Assembly (NCBI GenBank): GCA_964639225.1
Contig: CAZXCK010000106.1
Coordinates: 1-15,617 of the forward strand
Direction: 5' to 3'
DNA length: 15,617 nt
From: CAZXCK01 sp964639225
Lineage (GTDB): Bacteria > Chloroflexota > Anaerolineae > Aggregatilineales > Phototrophicaceae
The translations under genes and the position numbers were made by a program. Within the stretch, counting starts at the first letter, position 1. Every line of letters starts with the position of its first letter. Shown piece after piece: positions 11,757 to 15,617 of the stretch. The notes under the pieces were generated by a model. The model did no database searches and had not been told where the DNA came from. It was given only the letters and a program-made list of their open reading frames with translations.

Positions 11757-13187
11757 TTAGATGTCGATGTACAGCCGGAACTCGTAAGGGTGCGGGCGCA
11801 TGGCGACGGCATCGGCTTCGTTCTCGCGCTTGTAGGCGACGTACGTCTCGATGATGTCTTTGGTGAAAACGCCACCTTCCAGCAGATAATCGTGATCGGC
11901 TTCCAGCGCGTCCAGAACCGCGCCCAGGTTGCCGGGAACCAGCGGCGCGCCGTTGTCGTCTTCGTACAGGTCGCGGTCGGTGGCGGGACCGGGGTCGATC
12001 TGGTTGCGAATACCGTCCAGCCCAGCCATCATCAGCGCCGGCAGAGCGTAGTACGGGTTAGCCGACGGATCGGGGAAGCGGGCTTCGATGCGCTTGGAGT
12101 TCGGGTTGTTGTTGTAAACCGGGATACGGACCGCAGCCGAGCGGTTGCGGTTGCTGTACACCAGATTCACCGGCGCTTCGTAGCCGGGGACCAGGCGGCG
12201 GTAGCTGTTGGTCGTCGGCGCGCAGAAGGCCAGCAGCGACGGCGCGTGCTTCAGAATGCCGCCGATGTACCACAGCGCCGTCTGGCTTAGATGGGCGTAG
12301 CCATCGCCGAAGAACAGCGGCTCGTCGTCTTTCCACAGGCTCTGATGCACGTGCATACCGGAACCGTTGTCCTCGAACAGCGGCTTGGGCATGAAGGTGG
12401 CGATCAGGTCGTGCTGTACCGCCACGTTCTTGACGATGTATTTATACAGCAGCAGCTTGTCGGCCATGCGCAGCAGCGAGTCGTAGCGCATGTCGATCTC
12501 CGCCTGACCGCCGCCGCCCACCTCGTGATGGTGAACTTCAATGTCGATGCCGGACTCGATCAGCATACGGACCATCTCGGCGCGCACGTCCTGGGTTTTG
12601 TCCAGCGGCGGCAGCGGGAAGTAACCCTCTTTGATGCGGTTGAGATACGACAGCTTCGGCTCCGCGCTGGCGGTGTTCCAGAAACCTTCATGCGAGTCCA
12701 CTTCGTAGAAGCTGCGGTTCTCGGTGGTTTCGTAACGCACATTGCTGAAGATGAAGAACTCGGCTTCCGGTCCAAAATAGGCTGTGTCGGCGATGCCGGT
12801 GGTTTTGAGATAAGCCTCGGCGCGCTTGGCGACGCCGCGCGGGTCGCGGGCGTAGGGTTCGCGCTCGATGGGGTCGTACACGTCACACACGACAGCCAGC
12901 GTTTTGCGGCGGAAGAAGGGGTCGATGATGGCGGTCGACAGGTCTGCGAGCAGAATCAGGTCGGACTGGTCAATGCTCTGGAAACCGCGCACACTCGAAC
13001 CGTCGAAGCCAAAACCTTCTTCGAATAAAGCATGGCTGATGCCCTGGATCGGCAGGCTGAAGTGCTGCATCATGCCGCGAATGTCGGTAAAGCGAATGTC
13101 AACTTCTTCTACGCCGTTGGCTTTGGCCCACTGGATCAGAGCGTCGGCGCTCTCTTTTGCTGCATCGGGGGGGACGAACTCAGGCAT
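11757..13187 (-). CDS. glnA: Glutamine synthetase, type I
   Basis: 476 residues, the length of type I GlnA. It joins ammonia to glutamate using ATP and acts as a cytoplasmic dodecamer. Motifs in order: GFDGSSVRGF (60-69), the GS signature; FGPEAEFFIF (138-147), with metal-binding glutamates; EVHHHEVGGGGQAEID (217-232); NGSGMHVHQSLW (274-285), the metal/ATP-site histidine; PGYEAPVNLVYSNRNRSAAVRIP (334-356), with the Glu flap and glutamate-binding Arg; and RIEARFPDPSANPYYALPALMMAGLDGI (366-393). In the adenylylation-loop region the sequence is DRDLYEDDNGAP (404-415) in place of NLYDLPPEE; Tyr408 is present in altered surroundings, so adenylylation is uncertain. The start at 13187 follows ACGGAG; the reading from 13304 would place the -10 box inside the gene. 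The terminator at 11690-11718 makes it monocistronic. Confidence 0.97.
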   Translation of the reverse strand: MPEFVPPDAAKESADALIQWAKANGVEEVDIRFTDIRGMMQHFSLPIQGISHALFEEGFGFDGSSVRGFQSIDQSDLILLADLSTAIIDPFFRRKTLAVVCDVYDPIEREPYARDPRGVAKRAEAYLKTTGIADTAYFGPEAEFFIFSNVRYETTENRSFYEVDSHEGFWNTASAEPKLSYLNRIKEGYFPLPPLDKTQDVRAEMVRMLIESGIDIEVHHHEVGGGGQAEIDMRYDSLLRMADKLLLYKYIVKNVAVQHDLIATFMPKPLFEDNGSGMHVHQSLWKDDEPLFFGDGYAHLSQTALWYIGGILKHAPSLLAFCAPTTNSYRRLVPGYEAPVNLVYSNRNRSAAVRIPVYNNNPNSKRIEARFPDPSANPYYALPALMMAGLDGIRNQIDPGPATDRDLYEDDNGAPLVPGNLGAVLDALEADHDYLLEGGVFTKDIIETYVAYKRENEADAVAMRPHPYEFRLYIDI

Positions 13188-13236
13188 CGGTGCACTCCGT
13201 TTGGTTATTCTGACTAACATCAACAAACAAGAGCGT

Positions 13237-13242
13237 ATTATA
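13237..13242 (-). promoter_or_regulatory. -10 box of glnA
   Basis: A perfect TATAAT on the minus strand, 50 bases before the start codon. No -35 match lies at normal distance. A perfect TTGACA on the minus strand (13311-13306) is too far upstream to pair with it and has no -10 of its own. Confidence 0.45.
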
Positions 13243-13407
13243 AGGCCGTCCCCTGGCCCTTCCCGCGTATAAACTAGCCAAAATCGGCACAATTTTACTG
13301 TCATTTGTCAACAAAAAGCGGCCACCGGCGCGTATACCGCTGGCGCGATTGTACAAAGCGCTGGTTCAGGGTCTGGCGGGGGGAACCCTCGCCGCCCGCA
13401 TCGGCGC

Positions 13408-13436
13408 TTGAACCGCGCCGCGCCTGCGAGTATAGT
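13408..13436 (+). promoter_or_regulatory. Promoter of trmB
   Basis: TTGAAC (13408-13413) and TATAGT (13431-13436) are spaced by exactly 17 bases, with 4 of 6 and 5 of 6 matches. The transcript would begin near 13443, about 37 bases before the ATG at 13480. This shows that the TTG at 13408 is a -35 box rather than a start codon. Confidence 0.6.
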
Positions 13437-13479
13437 GGACAGCCTGCTTAACCATCCCAACACAGCGATCACAGACCGT

Positions 13480-14466
13480 ATGGACTCACGCCTGACGCAA
13501 CTCAGCAGCTACAACCTGCCCTGGCCAGTGAACTGGGCCGACCTGTTCGGCGCCGAGCGCCCACTCATCCTGGAGATCGGCTTCGGCTATGGGCATTATC
13601 TGGCCTTTCTGCATGGCGAGTTCCCCCGGCACAACATCGTCGGCCTGGAAATCGACAACTTCTCGCTGGCGAAGGCTGAGCGCGCCATCGTCAACCGGCG
13701 CATGGACAACGTGCGCGTGGTCCACTCGCGGGCGGAGACGGCGCTGCATCACCTGTTTACCCCCGCCAGCCTGGAGCAGGTCCACGTCAATTTCCCTGAC
13801 CCCTGGTTCAAGGACCGTCACGCCGGGCGGCGGCTGATGCAGCGCGACACGCTGGATGCCATCGTCAGCCGTCTGCGGCCCGGCGGCCTGTTCTACCTCG
13901 CGACCGACATCCTGCCCTACGCCGAGATGAGCGCCGAACTGCTGGCGGCCACGCCCGGCCTCAGCAACCATCAGCCCGCGCCCTGGACTCACCACAGGCC
14001 GCTGGGAGTCACCACCAAGTACGAGCGCCGCGCCCGCGAGGAAGGTCGCCCGTGCTACTACTTCGTCTACCGGCGCAACGATCAGCCCGCGCCGCCCGTG
14101 CCGGTCATGGAGGAACAACCGATGCCGCATATGGTCATTCAAACCCCGCACAGCCTGGACGACATCCGCGACGCCGTGCGCCTGGAATCCGTCGCCCACG
14201 ACGACATTCGTCTGAAGTTCATCAAGACCTATCACGGCGGGGATGTGCTGCTGTTTGAGGTGTTCGTCCACGAGCCGACCATCGACCAGCGCGTGGCCGT
14301 CGTCCTCGTCCCGCGTGACCAGAAACCGGGCGAGTACACCGTCAAACTGAGCACACTGGGGATGCCGCGCCCCACCGACGGCCTGCATCGAGCCGTGCGC
14401 GCCGTCGGCGAGGCGATTCTGGCGCTGCACCCCGCCGCGCAGATCATCCACGACAAGGTGCGCTAA
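13480..14466 (+). CDS. trmB: tRNA (guanine-N7-)-methyltransferase with extra C-terminal domain
   Basis: 328 residues. Residues 1-200 are TrmB: the SAM site LEIGFGYGHYLAFL (31-44); VGLEIDNFSLAKAERAI (54-70); the hallmark VHVNFPDPWFKDRHAGRRLMQ region (101-121); and TTKYERRAREEGRPCYYFVYRR (178-199). It methylates N7 of G46 in tRNA variable loops, in the cytoplasm. Bacterial TrmB usually ends near here (about 210-240 residues). A Pro-rich linker (201-214) then leads to about 114 further residues of mixed helix and strand that I do not recognise, with RLKFIKTYHGGDVLLFEVFV and a terminal helix. A strong internal ribosome site precedes Met215, so this domain may also be made alone. The start at 13480 lacks a clear Shine-Dalgarno but lies just after the promoter; a leaderless-type or weak start is possible. 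It is divergent from glnA. Confidence 0.92.
   Translation: MDSRLTQLSSYNLPWPVNWADLFGAERPLILEIGFGYGHYLAFLHGEFPRHNIVGLEIDNFSLAKAERAIVNRRMDNVRVVHSRAETALHHLFTPASLEQVHVNFPDPWFKDRHAGRRLMQRDTLDAIVSRLRPGGLFYLATDILPYAEMSAELLAATPGLSNHQPAPWTHHRPLGVTTKYERRAREEGRPCYYFVYRRNDQPAPPVPVMEEQPMPHMVIQTPHSLDDIRDAVRLESVAHDDIRLKFIKTYHGGDVLLFEVFVHEPTIDQRVAVVLVPRDQKPGEYTVKLSTLGMPRPTDGLHRAVRAVGEAILALHPAAQIIHDKVR
14109..14124 (+). promoter_or_regulatory. Internal ribosome binding site and ATG start in trmB
   Basis: GGAGG (14109-14113) lies 8 bases before an in-frame ATG (14122-14124) at the junction between the methyltransferase and the extra domain. Starting there would give a 114-residue protein. This is inference from sequence only. 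Confidence 0.5.
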
Positions 14467-14487
14467 ATCCGGTTGTCGGGCGCGGCC

Positions 14488-15408
14488 TCAGCGGGCGCGC
14501 AGCAGTTTGATGATGCGCCCGTCGTCGATCCACTCGACCACGTAGATGTTGCCGTTTTGGTCCACATGCAGGTCGTGCGGTGAGGAAAAGCTGCCCGGCT
14601 GCCGCCGCAGTTCGCGGGCGATGTTGGGCCAGCCTTCGACCTGCCAGCCGTCCTGATTGTCGCCCAGATGGGCGATGAGCTGGTCGTCCCGGTCGAGAAT
14701 GGTCAGGCGCGACCGCAGATCGGGGATGTAGAGTTCGTCCCCGTGCTGGATGGTGGTGCAGGGCCGCAGGAACATCCCTTCGGTGAGGCGCACGAACTCC
14801 CCGTCCAGCGTGAAATACTGCAAACGCTGGTTGCGCCGGTCTGCCACCAGGATCAGCGGCTCGCTGCCGCGCGTATCCAGCATGATGCCGTGCGGCGCGC
14901 TCAACTGGCCCGGCTCGCTGCCCAGCCCGCCGAACGAGAACTTGTATTCGGCCTGCGCGCTGTAAACATGCACCCAGTTCTGGCCGTAACCATCGGTGAT
15001 GTAGACATCGCCGTTAGGGGCGACTGTCGTCTCGGTTGGGGAGAACACACGCTCGACATCGTAGATGTGAGGCAGCTCCGGCGTGGTGATGCGCCAGATT
15101 TCGTTGCCGTCCAGGTCGGTCTTGACGACCATCGCCTGTGTGGTCAGCGCCAGATACAGATACTCGCCACCGGCTTCGGCGTTGAGGTGCAGCCCGTGCG
15201 CGCCTTCGGCGTAGTCCGCGCCCCACGATGTGAGAAAGCTGCCGTCCGCCGCAAAGACCAGCATCGAATGCTGGCTGGCATTGTGGATATAAATGCGCCC
15301 CTGCGCGTCCTCGACGACGCCATGCGTGTAACCCGGCTGAATGTGATCGGGCAGCCTGGCCCAGTCTTCCACCCACTCGTATACGTGCGACCCTGTACCC
15401 ACTCTCAT
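14488..15408 (-). CDS. NHL-repeat / six-bladed beta-propeller protein
   Basis: 306 residues. Repeating strand patterns of NHL type recur about every 45-60 residues, with phrases such as GVVEDAQGRIYIHNASQHSMLVFAADGSFLTSWG (30-63), TTVAPNGDVYITDGYGQNWVHVYS (127-150), PHGIMLD...LILVADRRNQRLQYFTLDGEFV (172-206) and SPHDLHVDQNGNIYVVEWIDDGRIIKL (276-302). A histidine opens several blades (H29, H71, H173, H278), as in the lyase domain of peptidyl-glycine amidating enzymes and related bacterial proteins, where such residues line a metal-containing central channel. There is no signal peptide or lipobox, so it appears cytoplasmic. Its function is not known; it may be a binding scaffold or a lyase/hydrolase. 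GAGGA lies just before the ATG. It converges on trmB with a 21-base gap. Confidence 0.88.
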   Translation of the reverse strand: MRVGTGSHVYEWVEDWARLPDHIQPGYTHGVVEDAQGRIYIHNASQHSMLVFAADGSFLTSWGADYAEGAHGLHLNAEAGGEYLYLALTTQAMVVKTDLDGNEIWRITTPELPHIYDVERVFSPTETTVAPNGDVYITDGYGQNWVHVYSAQAEYKFSFGGLGSEPGQLSAPHGIMLDTRGSEPLILVADRRNQRLQYFTLDGEFVRLTEGMFLRPCTTIQHGDELYIPDLRSRLTILDRDDQLIAHLGDNQDGWQVEGWPNIARELRRQPGSFSSPHDLHVDQNGNIYVVEWIDDGRIIKLLRAR

Positions 15409-15434
15409 GACGTCCTCGTTTCGCTTAACAATAC

Positions 15435-15443
15435 GTTATATCA
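15435..15443 (-). promoter_or_regulatory. Extended -10 promoter of the NHL gene
   Basis: On the minus strand the sequence is TGATATAAC: an extended -10 TGn followed by TATAAC. This type can work without a -35. The leader would be about 20 bases. Confidence 0.45.
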
Positions 15444-15479
15444 GACGCCTGTTTGTACAACATTTCCCGGCCAACCGCC

Positions 15480-15617
15480 AACGGCTGGCCAGAATACACC
15501 AGGGCTTTTGCAAAGTCGTCTTATGACTCTTGGGGCGCAGCCCGCCGGGGCGCTGCCCCGGTTACCCCGCCACTTTTGGAAAAGTGGACAAAACTTTGCC
15601 TTTTTCGGCGCAAAGCG
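15480..15617. repeat. Palindrome-rich non-coding segment at the window edge
   Basis: No gene is seen. The segment contains the near-palindrome CCACTTTT-GG-AAAAGTGG (15570-15587), the palindromic GGGGCGCTGCCCC following a similar GGGGCGCAGCCC, and AAAG/CTTT-rich arms (GCTTTTGCAAAG near 15504 and CAAAACTTTGCC near 15589) in inverted arrangement. It may be part of another dispersed repeat, cut by the window end. Confidence 0.45.

Noticed and set aside
11606..11875. N-terminal extension of the dehydrogenase to 11875
   Set aside because: It crosses the glnA terminator and the 3' end of glnA; AGGAG marks the start at 11605.
13188..13304. N-terminal extension of glnA to 13304
   Set aside because: It would put the TATAAT box inside the gene, and type I GlnA homology begins after 13187.
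13408..13479. TTG start for trmB at 13408
   Set aside because: The TTG is the -35 of a 17-base-spaced promoter; TrmB homology fits a start at 13480.

Overview
The window is GC-rich chromosomal DNA with short intergenic gaps on both strands. It carries a housekeeping/regulatory gene mix: glutamine synthetase, TrmB, thioredoxin, a TPR protein, an NHL propeller and a membrane glycosyltransferase with a sulfatase-like partner. The protein style and the frequent TTATAAT-type -10 boxes suggest a Chloroflexota bacterium, perhaps Anaerolineae. That assignment is inference; there is no rRNA marker here. I see no prophage, integrase, transposase or CRISPR array.

Layout. 1-2936 (minus): a two-gene operon of a sulfatase-superfamily hydrolase followed 12 bases later by a GT-C type membrane glycosyltransferase that runs off the left edge. 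2937-3566: non-coding, with REP/MITE-like copy A. 3567-4082 (plus): GNAT acetyltransferase. 4098-5066 (minus): TPR protein, with a promoter divergent from tRNA-Val(GAC) at 5233-5305. 5341-5620: terminator plus repeat copy B and a partial copy. 5742-6284 (plus): 2H phosphoesterase / RNA-ligase-like protein. 6377-7123 (plus): response-regulator-like protein. 7274-8050 (plus): two-domain thioredoxin. 8364-9059 (plus): HAD phosphatase. 9140-9418 (minus): SelW-like selenoprotein read through an in-frame UGA. 9514-9725: repeat copy C. 9743-10444 (minus): creatininase-family amidohydrolase. 10565-11605 (minus): D-2-hydroxyacid dehydrogenase-like protein. 11757-13187 (minus): glnA. 13480-14466 (plus): trmB with an extra C-terminal domain. 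14488-15408 (minus): NHL-repeat protein. 15409-15617: non-coding and palindrome-rich.

Three things stand out. First, the gene at 9140-9418 has a C-A-S-U motif encoded TGC-GCA-TCC-TGA with a bacterial-type SECIS hairpin just downstream. A standard gene caller would truncate it to 64 residues. Second, an intergenic repeat family is present in three copies plus a fragment, all in the same orientation. Each has a GTAG tetranucleotide before a GC-rich palindrome, and copies A and C differ by compensatory changes in three hairpin pairs. Copy C is flanked by a 10-base direct repeat that looks like a target-site duplication. Third, two genes (thioredoxin and trmB) each carry a good internal Shine-Dalgarno plus in-frame start exactly at a domain boundary, so each may yield both a fused and a free domain.

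Few genes here clearly act in one pathway. The sulfatase-like/glycosyltransferase pair suggests cell-envelope polymer modification. The thioredoxin and the CxxU selenoprotein are both redox proteins 1.1 kb apart, but on opposite strands and separately transcribed.
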